A DNA stretch of 64,000 nt from assembly GCF_000518765.1 (NCBI RefSeq), contig NZ_KI912489.1, forward strand, positions 190,652 through 254,651, read 5' to 3'. This stretch comes from Ruminococcus flavefaciens ATCC 19208. Lineage in GTDB: Bacteria > Bacillota > Clostridia > Oscillospirales > Ruminococcaceae. Each line of letters opens with the position of its first letter. Position 1 is the first letter of the stretch. The translations under genes were made by a program, and so were the position numbers. Shown here one piece after another: positions 1 through 8,367 of the stretch. The notes under the pieces were generated by a model that did not search any database, was not told the origin of the DNA, and worked only from the letters and a program-made list of their open reading frames with translations.

Positions 1-2
1 AC

Positions 3-383
3 AGAGTAATAAAAAAGTTTGATGAATTGGTTCCCGACATAAAGAGCCTGAATGCAAGAACATACGCGTATGAGCTTAAAGCAGGCGACGGCGAGAAGCT
101 GGGCGACACCGTTATCCACGGCTACAAGGGCTCTACTGCTGAGGCTTATGCTCAGATGTACGGCATCAAGTTTGAGGCACTGGACAATACGGCAATATAC
201 AAGGACGGCGACCTCAACGGCGACGGACAGTTCAACGTCGGCGATCTCGTTCTTATGAACAGATATATCCACGGTACCTATACATTCAATGAAAAGCAGT
301 ATAAGTCCGCTGACCTTAACGGTGACGGAAATGCTGATGTATTTGATGTGATAGAATTCCGCAAGAAGATACTGGCAGACTGA
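3..383 (+). CDS. C-terminal part of a secreted dockerin protein (5' end outside window)
   Basis: The frame is open from the first bases of the window to a TGA, so only the C-terminal ~126 residues are seen. A stretch ending in GYKGSTAEAYA and GIKFEAL resembles the last repeat of BspA-type leucine-rich-repeat proteins. It is followed by a type I dockerin with two calcium-binding repeats (DLNGDGQFNVGDLVLMNRY and DLNGDGNADVFDVIEFRKK). The dockerin implies export and attachment to a cohesin-bearing scaffoldin or cell-surface anchor. A TTG at 27 is just an internal codon. The catalytic or adhesive part lies upstream and cannot be judged here. A strong terminator follows. Confidence 0.85.
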   Translation, partial: RVIKKFDELVPDIKSLNARTYAYELKAGDGEKLGDTVIHGYKGSTAEAYAQMYGIKFEALDNTAIYKDGDLNGDGQFNVGDLVLMNRYIHGTYTFNEKQYKSADLNGDGNADVFDVIEFRKKILAD

Positions 384-396
384 TAAATAAAATAAG

Positions 397-432
397 AGCC
401 GCTTCCGATAACCATGTCAGAAGCGGCTTTTT
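397..432 (+). terminator. Rho-independent terminator
   Basis: A 9 bp stem (AGCCGCTTC / GAAGCGGCT) is followed directly by a T run, 14 nt after the stop of the dockerin gene. Confidence 0.85.
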
Positions 433-535
433 TAATTCATAATTGATGTCGTTTACGATGATACTCCCCGTGTCGAGAAACAACTACCTTTTTGATTAGA
501 TACGAACGAGCAAGGGTGCGCAGGCTCTGCGCTTT

Positions 536-559
536 AGGGGCGCACAATTGTGCGCCCCT
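536..559. repeat. 24 bp perfect palindrome
   Basis: A perfect 12+12 palindrome reads AGGGGCGCACAA then its exact complement. It lies between the convergent dockerin and GH95 genes, 10 bp from the GH95 stop. There is no T run, so it is not a standard terminator. A second G+C-rich half (GTGCGCAGGCTCTGCGC, from 516) lies just left of it. It may be a dispersed intergenic repeat or a transcription barrier between convergent genes. Confidence 0.6.
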
Positions 560-569
560 GATCATATAT

Positions 570-3500
570 TCAACCCTTTCCCAACATGAATTTCTGTAAT
601 AGCAGCAAGTCTGCTACATTTGATTCGCTGTCGCTGTTCAGATCAGAGTTGGACAGTCCGAGACCGCTGAGCTCTGTCTGTTTGATAAGTGCCTTTCTGA
701 AACGGAGGACATCGAATATGTCCACTTCCCTATCGCCGTTTACATCCCCTGAAAGACCGTAAAAACTGAAATTATTCACATTGAAAAGATATCCGTCGCC
801 GCCGCGGAATACGAGATAAACGTCATGCTCGCCCGTACACTGAGATGTTGCACATTCAAGGTCAATGTATTCGTCCCATCCGTCTGTGGTGGGAACATCG
901 CATTTTCCTATGATATCGCCGTCGGCAGAGCCTAAGCGTATCTCGATAGTGCCGCCGTCTGTTGCACTTGCCGCACGTACCTTGAAGCCCTCTGCTCCGC
1001 TTTCAAAATCAAGCTTGCGGAAGACTATATAAGAGCCGTCGGTGATATATCCTATAGCGGTATTTCCGCTGTCGTCCTTGCGTATCTCGCCGCGCATGAA
1101 GTTATAGCTGCTGCAGCCGTAGTTCTTATACGCAGTTTTCGGGACAGGCGGTTTGCCGTTATTGCCCCATATCTCAAGCTCATAAACTCTTGCGCCGCCG
1201 CTGTTGTCCTGAGTTGAGGTGCGCATTTCCAGCCGCACGTATCTTGCATTGATTCCGCTGAGATTTCTGCCGCAGGAGCTCTTTGTATTGCCGAATACCT
1301 CGGTGATATCAGTCCAGCTCTCGCCGTCTGAGCTTGCTTTCAGTACGAAATCTCGCGGGTCGAAGGTGCTTTTTTCGTTGAGACCTGCGAATTTCGCGCT
1401 CCAGCGCTGAATATTGCATTCCTCTTCAAGGTCTACCTGTATCCATTCGCCGCCGATGCCGTCAGCGTGATACCACTTTGTGGAAGCATCACCGTCAACT
1501 GCCATTTCGGGAGTCTCTCCGTTATCGCTGCCCGAAGCTGTCACCTTTTTGCCGAGAGCAAGGTTTTGCAGCTCTTCGCCGTCAAACTGCAATTCACCGT
1601 TAAGGCTGTACTCCTTGCCTGCCTCTGTTTCAAAGCTTATCATCGCGCCGCTGTATCTTACGGTACAAACGCCGCCTGATTTTGAGAGTATAGTCGCATT
1701 TTCAAGTCTGCCGTTCTTCCAGTTCATCTCTGTTACTTCAAAGTTTCCGCGCGCGCAGAGTCCGTTTGCGTGACCTGTTGACCACTGCTTGGGAAGAGCA
1801 GGGAGAAGTGTTATAACGTCATTCTGACTTTGCAGGAGCATCTCCGCAACGCCCGATGTAAAGCCGAAATTGCCGTCTATCTGGAAAGGCGGGTGTGCGT
1901 CCCAGAGGTTATCGTAAAGTCTGCCGTAGTTGTTTACGGGAGTGATAAGGAGCTTTATAAGGTTGTATGCATGAGCACCGTCCTCAAGTCTTGCCCAGCA
2001 GTTGAGCTTCCATGCTTCCGACCAGCCTGTACCGTCGTCGCCTCGCGCATTGAGTGATGTGGAAGCACCCTTTGCAGTAGTTGGATTATCCTCGGGAGTT
2101 ATCTCAAATCCGGGATAAAGTGCGTACATATGGGAGATATGACGGTGCTTTTCGTTCTGATTATCCCAATCCTGTGCCCATTCCTGTATCTGTCCCCATT
2201 TGCCGATAGTTTCGGGTCTGATAAGGGTGAGCTTTGAGTTGAGCTGTTCTCTCAGCTCTGAATCGCAGCCAAGTATCTCTGAGGCTTCTGCAACGTCCTT
2301 GAAAAGCTCACGGGCGATGCCGTTGTCCATAGTAAGGCTCTGGTCAACGCTGTCATCGGGATATGCAGGGAGATTTATCTCAGGCGATGTACTCGGGCTT
2401 ATTACCATATACTCCTGACCGTTAATGGTGGCAGGTATCATAAGCTTGTTGAGGAACTGGGCACTGCCCTTGATAACAGGGTAGATGTCGCTGAGGTAGT
2501 CCTTGTCCTGAGTGAAGCGGTAAGCGTCATAGAGCATATTTGATACCCATGCGCCGCCTGTGGGCCACTGTCCCCACGCACCGTCTATAGGACCTGTCCT
2601 GTTCCAGAGGTCGGTGTTATGGTGGAGCACCCAGCCCTCTGTTATGCCGTAATTCACCCTTGCAGTCTCATTTCCCGCAGCAGCCAGTCCCTTCGCCTTT
2701 TCCGCAAATGGTTCAAAGCATTCCGCAAGGTTGGTGGTGAATGCAGGCCAGTAATTCATTTCGTAATTTATATTCGTTGTGTATTTGCAGCCCCATGCAG
2801 GAGCGGAGTATTTATTCCATATGCCCTGTAGGTTCATAGGCTGTGCGTCACGTGACGCACTTATCATCATATACCTTCCGTACTGGAAGAGAGTCTCGAC
2901 CATTTTCGGGTCGTTGGAGCGTCCGAAGTCGGAGATGCGCTGAGGAGTGGTCATCTTCTTGGCGTTTTCGGTATCGCCGCCCAGCTCTATATCAACGCGC
3001 TTGAAAAGCTCCTGATAGTCCTGTACGTGGTTCTGATAGAGGGTATCATAGGCCTTTGACTCAGCTTTTGCGATATCGGCTTTTGCATCGCCTTTTTCAT
3101 CGCCGTTGCAGGTCTTGTAGTCTACGTAGTTTGTACGTACAGACGTGATTATAACTACGGAATCCGCGCCCGAGACGGACACTTTTCCATTGCCTGCGCT
3201 GATACTTCCGCCCTCAGGTATGACCTTGCTCCGCGTGGAGTAATAAACTGCACCTCTTATCCAGAGATCCTCGTCGGCGTGACCGTTAGCAACGATAGTG
3301 TCATTGCCTTCGGTAGCTACAGTGCCGTTGAGCAGACCGTCATAGCCTGCCGAAAACGATACAGAGCCCTTGCTGTCGCAGGTTATGCGAGTTACCATGA
3401 CCTGATCGGGATAGCTTACGAAGGTCTCACGGGTATACCTCTTGCCATTGAAGGTGTAGGAGCATCTTGCAACTGCGTCATTCATATCCAACTCACGGGA

Positions 3501-4007
3501 ATATTCCGACACCTTATCGTGTCCGAAGCTGAGCTTCAGTGCGCCTACCTTCTGGTATTTAGCCTCACCTCCGCCTATCATCTGACGGGCAACTATGGAA
3601 TTGGCGTCGTTGTACTTTCCGCTTTTGATAAGGTTCTGCACCTCTGAAAGATGCGATGCTGCGCCTTCCTTGTTGTTATTGCCGGGGCCCGAGCTCCAGA
3701 CAGTGCATTCATTCAGGTCGAACAGCTCGTCGGGGTAATTTCCGTAAGCCATTGCACCGATACGGCCGTTTCCGAGAGGGAGAGCCTTGTAGAATGATTC
3801 GTCGTTGTTGAATGCATTGTCGGTGTTGACATACCCTGCCATGCTGTTGTAGCGAAGCACAAGATCATCGTCGTGACCGTAGGCGGCTTCTGCTTTGACA
3901 GCAGCGATGTTCGGCGATAGTACGGGCAGACTGTCGGTGAGGAACGGCAGCGCCATACAGGCTGAAACAAGGACGGATACGAGCCTTTTGTTTTTCTTTG
4001 GTTTCAT
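570..4007 (-). CDS. GH95 alpha-L-fucosidase-like enzyme with CBM32, CBM6 and dockerin
   Basis: Protein of 1145 aa: signal peptide (about residues 1-40), GH95 N-terminal beta domain (KALPLGNGRIGAMAYG, LNECTVWSSGP), and an (alpha/alpha)6 catalytic region with HHNTDLWNRTGP, ISPSTSPEI and FQIDGNFG. These three motifs correspond to the segments that hold the Asn/Asp, Glu and Asp catalytic residues in characterised GH95 1,2-alpha-L-fucosidases. Then follow an F5/8C (CBM32-like) module from NLALGKKVTASGS, a CBM6-like module (GYITDGSYIVFRKLDF), and a C-terminal dockerin (GDVNGDREVDIFDV; the second repeat, DLNSDSESNVADL, is degenerate). It probably removes fucose or galactose side groups from plant polysaccharide outside the cell. 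SD AAGGAG precedes the ATG. Confidence 0.9.
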   Translation of the reverse strand: MKPKKNKRLVSVLVSACMALPFLTDSLPVLSPNIAAVKAEAAYGHDDDLVLRYNSMAGYVNTDNAFNNDESFYKALPLGNGRIGAMAYGNYPDELFDLNECTVWSSGPGNNNKEGAASHLSEVQNLIKSGKYNDANSIVARQMIGGGEAKYQKVGALKLSFGHDKVSEYSRELDMNDAVARCSYTFNGKRYTRETFVSYPDQVMVTRITCDSKGSVSFSAGYDGLLNGTVATEGNDTIVANGHADEDLWIRGAVYYSTRSKVIPEGGSISAGNGKVSVSGADSVVIITSVRTNYVDYKTCNGDEKGDAKADIAKAESKAYDTLYQNHVQDYQELFKRVDIELGGDTENAKKMTTPQRISDFGRSNDPKMVETLFQYGRYMMISASRDAQPMNLQGIWNKYSAPAWGCKYTTNINYEMNYWPAFTTNLAECFEPFAEKAKGLAAAGNETARVNYGITEGWVLHHNTDLWNRTGPIDGAWGQWPTGGAWVSNMLYDAYRFTQDKDYLSDIYPVIKGSAQFLNKLMIPATINGQEYMVISPSTSPEINLPAYPDDSVDQSLTMDNGIARELFKDVAEASEILGCDSELREQLNSKLTLIRPETIGKWGQIQEWAQDWDNQNEKHRHISHMYALYPGFEITPEDNPTTAKGASTSLNARGDDGTGWSEAWKLNCWARLEDGAHAYNLIKLLITPVNNYGRLYDNLWDAHPPFQIDGNFGFTSGVAEMLLQSQNDVITLLPALPKQWSTGHANGLCARGNFEVTEMNWKNGRLENATILSKSGGVCTVRYSGAMISFETEAGKEYSLNGELQFDGEELQNLALGKKVTASGSDNGETPEMAVDGDASTKWYHADGIGGEWIQVDLEEECNIQRWSAKFAGLNEKSTFDPRDFVLKASSDGESWTDITEVFGNTKSSCGRNLSGINARYVRLEMRTSTQDNSGGARVYELEIWGNNGKPPVPKTAYKNYGCSSYNFMRGEIRKDDSGNTAIGYITDGSYIVFRKLDFESGAEGFKVRAASATDGGTIEIRLGSADGDIIGKCDVPTTDGWDEYIDLECATSQCTGEHDVYLVFRGGDGYLFNVNNFSFYGLSGDVNGDREVDIFDVLRFRKALIKQTELSGLGLSNSDLNSDSESNVADLLLLQKFMLGKG

Positions 4008-4057
4008 TCAATCCCAACTCCTTTTTTGCGTATTTTTATACAATTCCTTCTATATTT

Positions 4058-4077
4058 TGCACAATAATATTTGTGCA
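4058..4077. promoter_or_regulatory. Inverted repeat in the GH95 5' leader (candidate operator)
   Basis: TGCACAA-N6-TTGTGCA is a perfect 7 bp dyad with AT-rich centre, about 20 bp downstream of the predicted -10 box of the GH95 gene. It is typical in size and symmetry of a LacI- or GntR-type operator. The regulator is not identified. Confidence 0.4.
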
Positions 4078-4095
4078 TCTTTATCTTTTTATTAA

Positions 4096-4124
4096 ATTCT
4101 ATCACGGAGCACTAAAAGTGTCAA
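4096..4124 (-). promoter_or_regulatory. Sigma-A promoter of the GH95 gene
   Basis: On the minus strand TTGACA and TAGAAT are separated by exactly 17 bp, about 90 bp upstream of the GH95 start codon. Confidence 0.75.
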
Positions 4125-4261
4125 TGAAAATAGCTGAAATTCTACGTAATATCCACAATTAGAGTGCTTATTTTGCAAAAAGAGAATAAAAAAAGTCATA
4201 ATTTTATTTGTGCAGCTTAAATAAAAGAAATGGTGGTATGTTAATTTAACTTTGTAAAAAA

Positions 4262-4299
4262 TATGAAGAAAAGCCCCCTTGATTTTTCAAGAGAGCTTT
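4262..4299 (-). terminator. Terminator of the rhomboid-like gene
   Basis: On the minus strand a 13 bp stem (AAAGCTCTCTTGA with TCAAGGGGGCTTT, using G-U pairs) and a loop of four A are followed by a T-rich tract. Confidence 0.75.
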
Positions 4300-4310
4300 G
4301 GTGCTTTATG

Positions 4311-4970
4311 TTATTTTTTTAATTTGTGATAATAGCGTCTGCCTGTATAGTACATGAGCTGTACGAAGTCCTTGCCGAAGAACAGGAAGAAATTCGCTAT
4401 TGAAAGTACGATGAATATGCGGACGTAATAGCCGCCGTTGATAAACTTGTAAACAAGCAGGGCAGCGTCTATGAGACCCAGCCACTTTACTTTTACGGGA
4501 AGTACGAAGAATGCGTATATCTCTTCTTCGGGGAAGAGCACCGCGAATGCGAGGAATACGCTGAGATTGAGGTAGGCGTTTGTTGAGAAGCCTGTTATGA
4601 AGCCTGCTATTATACAGCCTATGACTCCCGTGAAGTAATAGACGTTGAATTTGAAGCTTCCCCATTTGGCTTCAAGCTGGGTACCCATGAGCCAGTAGAA
4701 ATACAGAATGAATACCATGAGTATCAGCCGATAATCGGGAGGCATCAGCAGGAATGAAAGGACTCGCCAGACCTCGCCTGCAAGTATCTTTGCGCGGTCG
4801 AAGTATATCATATCCAGCAGGAAAATATTGTTATCGGGGTTGGTTGAGAGTATCATATCGGCTATGTAAAATACACCCATTCCGATTATGATATACAGCA
4901 TCAGGTTTTGTATGGCGAACTTTCCGAATTTCCGTTCGAGCTTGCCGAGAAGCTGGTTGAGCATTGACAT
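4311..4970 (-). CDS. Rhomboid/Derlin-like six-helix membrane protein
   Basis: Protein of 219 aa with about six hydrophobic segments and a basic C-terminus (GRRYYHKLKK). The layout (hydrophilic loop with EVWRVLSFLLMP, then FYWLMGTQLEAKWGSFKF) is that of the rhomboid/Derlin fold. I see no GxSG serine-protease motif in the expected helix (the region reads TNAYLNLSVFLAF), so it is probably a non-proteolytic relative. The SD is weak (GAGGA just before the ATG) and it has its own promoter. The function is unknown. Confidence 0.65.
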   Translation of the reverse strand: MSMLNQLLGKLERKFGKFAIQNLMLYIIIGMGVFYIADMILSTNPDNNIFLLDMIYFDRAKILAGEVWRVLSFLLMPPDYRLILMVFILYFYWLMGTQLEAKWGSFKFNVYYFTGVIGCIIAGFITGFSTNAYLNLSVFLAFAVLFPEEEIYAFFVLPVKVKWLGLIDAALLVYKFINGGYYVRIFIVLSIANFFLFFGKDFVQLMYYTGRRYYHKLKK

Positions 4971-5005
4971 TCCTCATTTCTTAGTAGTAAATAGCAGTAT
5001 AAGTA

Positions 5006-5035
5006 AGTATATCACGCTCACGGGCTTTCTGTCAA
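5006..5035 (-). promoter_or_regulatory. Promoter of the rhomboid-like gene
   Basis: TTGACA and TATACT are separated by 18 bp on the minus strand, about 35 bp upstream of the start codon. Confidence 0.7.
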
Positions 5036-5045
5036 GCAAAAGCTG

Positions 5046-7109
5046 TTATTTATCCTTCTGTATTTCCAGTATTTCCGTTCTTAAACGACACAGGTCGAAC
5101 ACATCTATTACGCCGTCGCCGTTTTCGTCGGCATTTTCAAGATATACTGTTTTTCCGCTTCCGTGCAGCCATTTTTGCAGCATAAGAAGGTCTGCCACAT
5201 TTATCTCCGAGTCGTAGTTTATATCTCCCATTTTCGACCTGTCGTTCTTCCAGAGAGAGCTGAGCCAGTTTGTGCGCTTTTCTATGAATTTGCGGACTAT
5301 ATCCACAGACTCGAGGTAAGTTTCACCGCTTGATGAACCGAATACGCAGTATTTCGCGCCACCGTAGGTGTGCCAGAGCATATTATTCATTTCTGCGGAC
5401 TTGCTGAGCTCATTTGCCATTTCCGTAAGGTAAGGTGAGTCGCCGCCTGTAAGCTTTTTCAGGAAGGGCTCGAAGTCCTTGAAATAGATATCTGCAACTC
5501 TGTAATGGAAATCATTGTTTTTGAAGAGCCTGCCTATCCAGCTCAAGCCCTCGGCAGGTCTGCCGCTGTCGGGAGTTGTGAGCGATGAACCGTGTATGGG
5601 AAAATATGCGGCAAAGAGGTTGCTGAATGATGATGACCAGCCTGTATTTCCGTCGGAATTTGTCCTTGAAGTATTGAAGTTGTTATAGCTGAGGTCGAAA
5701 TCCCATGCAGGTGAAAAATGAAGCTTGCCGTCGCCTTTAAGGTCGGAGTCCTTCCAGAAGTAGAAGCTGTTGAAGGTAGCGTCTATATTCACGGATATTT
5801 CCTGCACAAGATAAGCCCTTACAAGGGAATCAAGGTCGATATAATCGGTGTAGTGCTTTCCCTTGCTGTTATAGCCCGTATCGGAGTATATTGCGTCCTC
5901 AATGTCCTGAACGAAGCCGCGGATATACTCCACCTGCGCCTTTGAGGCGTACTCAGGTCCTTCAATGGACACAGCCTGTCCCCGTGAGGTAACAAAGCCG
6001 CTGTCTGCTTTTACGCCGTATCTGTTCCACTGTATAAGCTGCAAAAGATAGCCGCCTGTGATATCCTCGGGATCGTTGGGAATATCGAAGTATTTATAGC
6101 TGTTTTCCATATAGTCAAGAGCCGTATCTGCGCCCGCGACCTTACGGATATAGTTTTTCAGGTCGTTTTCGTTAAGTTTTTCGGTCTCTTCTTCAAGATC
6201 GGTGATATTTACGCGGTTTTTCTGTATCTGTACCTTTTCGCAGAGCTGATATGTTCCGCAGTAAGCTCCGTCTGCGTAAAGGTCAATGAATACGGAATCC
6301 ATAGTGTATTCCATGCCTGCGGCTCTGCACATCTCCTCAGTGATCTTATTGCGGAGCATGGAGTGGTCAAGGTAGTTTGATAGGAGTACCCATTTTTTAG
6401 CCTTGCCCATTCCGAACAGGTCGGCTTTTTTCGGGAGCTTTATATTATATGGTTTTTTCTTGCTGTAATCCCATGAGGAATTGCCGTGAGAGGTCACCTT
6501 TTCTACATTGCCGTCGTATACTGTATTTCCCTCAGCATCGAGCATAAGTGCCTGTGCTGAGACAGTCAGCCAGCGGTTGTTGTAAAGGTCATCGAAGCTT
6601 GTATCTTCACTTTGCATGAAGATGCTTCCGCGGTCGGACTGCAATATTTTCAGTATTCCGCAGTCTGTACTCTTTGCTGTTGTCACCTTGAATTCGTCGC
6701 TTTTGGAAAGTATATCCGTATCCTCTCCGGACATTACCTTCTCGCCGTTGAGGAATACCTCTCCCTCATCGCAAACATAGTCTATATGCAGCTTTTTACT
6801 GTCAGCAGTTGCAGGCAGGAAGATATAATGGCAGTTCTCCCACTCACTGAATGACCATTCTGCATGGTCGATATCCGACTCGATTTGAGGTGACAGATCT
6901 GAAACAATAAGGCTGTGTATGGGAGTTTCTTCGTATTTCAGTTCCTTTTCCTCATCGGCGGCGGTTATGCTTTCGTTTATACCTATTACGTCAATATCAC
7001 GGGAAAAAGACAGCTCCCATGCGGCAAAAGCGGACATAGCTCCCGTACTGAGACAAACTGCGGATGTAATGAAAGATATGATAGATCTTGCTATAGTCTT
7101 GAAATACAT
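5046..7109 (-). CDS. CotH-kinase-family secreted protein with dockerin
   Basis: Start chosen at the ATG at 7109, preceded by the SD AGGGGGGAA; an upstream in-frame codon at 7184 has no such site. It gives 687 aa with a signal peptide (MYFKTIARSIISFITSAVCL...SAFA). The CotH core is clear: GNSSWDYSKKKPYNIKL, WVLLSNYLDHSMLRNKI and GAYCGTYQLCEKVQI, then the acidic AWDFDLSYNN segment. CotH proteins are atypical protein kinases related to the spore-coat kinase CotH. The C-terminus is a dockerin (GDINYDSEINVADLLML and DENGDGVIDVFDLCRL). CotH-dockerin proteins occur in cellulosome-producing clostridia. The substrate is unknown. Confidence 0.85.
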   Translation of the reverse strand: MYFKTIARSIISFITSAVCLSTGAMSAFAAWELSFSRDIDVIGINESITAADEEKELKYEETPIHSLIVSDLSPQIESDIDHAEWSFSEWENCHYIFLPATADSKKLHIDYVCDEGEVFLNGEKVMSGEDTDILSKSDEFKVTTAKSTDCGILKILQSDRGSIFMQSEDTSFDDLYNNRWLTVSAQALMLDAEGNTVYDGNVEKVTSHGNSSWDYSKKKPYNIKLPKKADLFGMGKAKKWVLLSNYLDHSMLRNKITEEMCRAAGMEYTMDSVFIDLYADGAYCGTYQLCEKVQIQKNRVNITDLEEETEKLNENDLKNYIRKVAGADTALDYMENSYKYFDIPNDPEDITGGYLLQLIQWNRYGVKADSGFVTSRGQAVSIEGPEYASKAQVEYIRGFVQDIEDAIYSDTGYNSKGKHYTDYIDLDSLVRAYLVQEISVNIDATFNSFYFWKDSDLKGDGKLHFSPAWDFDLSYNNFNTSRTNSDGNTGWSSSFSNLFAAYFPIHGSSLTTPDSGRPAEGLSWIGRLFKNNDFHYRVADIYFKDFEPFLKKLTGGDSPYLTEMANELSKSAEMNNMLWHTYGGAKYCVFGSSSGETYLESVDIVRKFIEKRTNWLSSLWKNDRSKMGDINYDSEINVADLLMLQKWLHGSGKTVYLENADENGDGVIDVFDLCRLRTEILEIQKDK

Positions 7110-7238
7110 AAAAACTTCCCCCCTAAAATAAACGTTTCTATATATTAGTCGTTTGAAAACGGAAAAAATCTCACCCTTTTTCAAAAATAACAGAAAATTT
7201 ACGCAGAAGTATTCCGCCCAAAATGTAAAACTACTGCA

Positions 7239-8327
7239 TCACATCAAAGCCTGTGCAAGAGTGTTGATTATCTCGGCAGCGATCTCATCTGACATATCGC
7301 TGTGCTCTATCAAAAGTACTATGGCATTTTTGATTCTTAAATCACAGTTCTGAGTGCTTTGTATCAAAAAATCGCAAGCTCCCGACTCTATGGCAGCTTT
7401 TATTCGTCTGCGCTGCTTGAAATGTTTGCTTCCGGGTAAAAGATCAGAAAGGAGATTAACAGCTATTCCGCCTTTCATAAAACATTCACAGCCGTATCTC
7501 ATAGTAATATCCTTGATTATCACCAGTAATTCAGGATCATAACCTACATTCGTTCGGGGAGAAGAAGCAGTCGGTGCGGCACTCTGCGGAGGGGCGGCAT
7601 TGACAGGCTTACTTATCAGGACAGCATCGACAAGTCTGTCTTCGACCCAGTATGACTTGTATTTTTCTCCATTTGAGAATGTGACTATTCCGCAGCCGTC
7701 TTTCTTGTCATTTTTCCATTCTCCTTCATAGATCGTACCATCGGGTTCTATAATAGTTCCTATACCATCTTTCTTATTATTTTTCCATTCACCATCATAT
7801 TTTCTTCTGTCAGATGTTATGAGAATGCCATGACCATGAAATTTTATACCTTTGAATCCACCCTCATATCTTAATCCGTTTGGAGCCGATAAAACGCCAT
7901 AGCCGTTATACTCGCCATCTTTCCATTCACCTTCATATCGCGTTCCGTTTGATGTCGTCAGTATTCCATAACCATTTTCCTTATTGTCTTTCCACATACC
8001 TTTATATCTGTTTCCATTTGATGCGATCAGAACTGCATAACCATTTAATTGGTCATCTTTCCATTCTCCGTCAATTTTAGAATTGTCGGACGTAGTAAAA
8101 ACGCCTTGTCCATTTCGTTTACCGTTTTCCCATTCGCCGTCATAAGTACTTCCGTTATAATCCCTCAGAACCCCATGACCATTATATTTCCCATTTTTCC
8201 AGTTGCCATAGTATTTTGAACCGTTTGAAAAATTCATAGTTCCATATCCGAATGGTATTCCTTTTTCTGTTTCTCCATAATATGTGCTTCCGTCATCATA
8301 TCTTATGAATTCATTGAGCTTACTCAT
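7239..8327 (-). CDS. MORN-repeat protein
   Basis: About 362 aa. ATG codons at 8330 and 8327 both follow the SD AAGGGGGG; 8327 gives the better spacing. Residues ~10-240 are about ten MORN repeats of 23 aa with the pattern YxGxWKxGxxNGxGxxxxxxG (for example YDGEWENGKRNGQGVF). A short Ala/Pro linker follows, then a ~100 aa predicted helical C-terminal domain I do not recognise (begins YDPELLVIIKDITMRY). No signal peptide is seen, so it is probably cytoplasmic or peripherally membrane-bound. It lies 40 bp downstream of the ABC-F gene on the same strand and may be cotranscribed. Confidence 0.85.
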   Translation of the reverse strand: MSKLNEFIRYDDGSTYYGETEKGIPFGYGTMNFSNGSKYYGNWKNGKYNGHGVLRDYNGSTYDGEWENGKRNGQGVFTTSDNSKIDGEWKDDQLNGYAVLIASNGNRYKGMWKDNKENGYGILTTSNGTRYEGEWKDGEYNGYGVLSAPNGLRYEGGFKGIKFHGHGILITSDRRKYDGEWKNNKKDGIGTIIEPDGTIYEGEWKNDKKDGCGIVTFSNGEKYKSYWVEDRLVDAVLISKPVNAAPPQSAAPTASSPRTNVGYDPELLVIIKDITMRYGCECFMKGGIAVNLLSDLLPGSKHFKQRRRIKAAIESGACDFLIQSTQNCDLRIKNAIVLLIEHSDMSDEIAAEIINTLAQALM

Positions 8328-8367
8328 CATATCCCCCCTTAATTTTTCAGAAATACACAAATTACGC

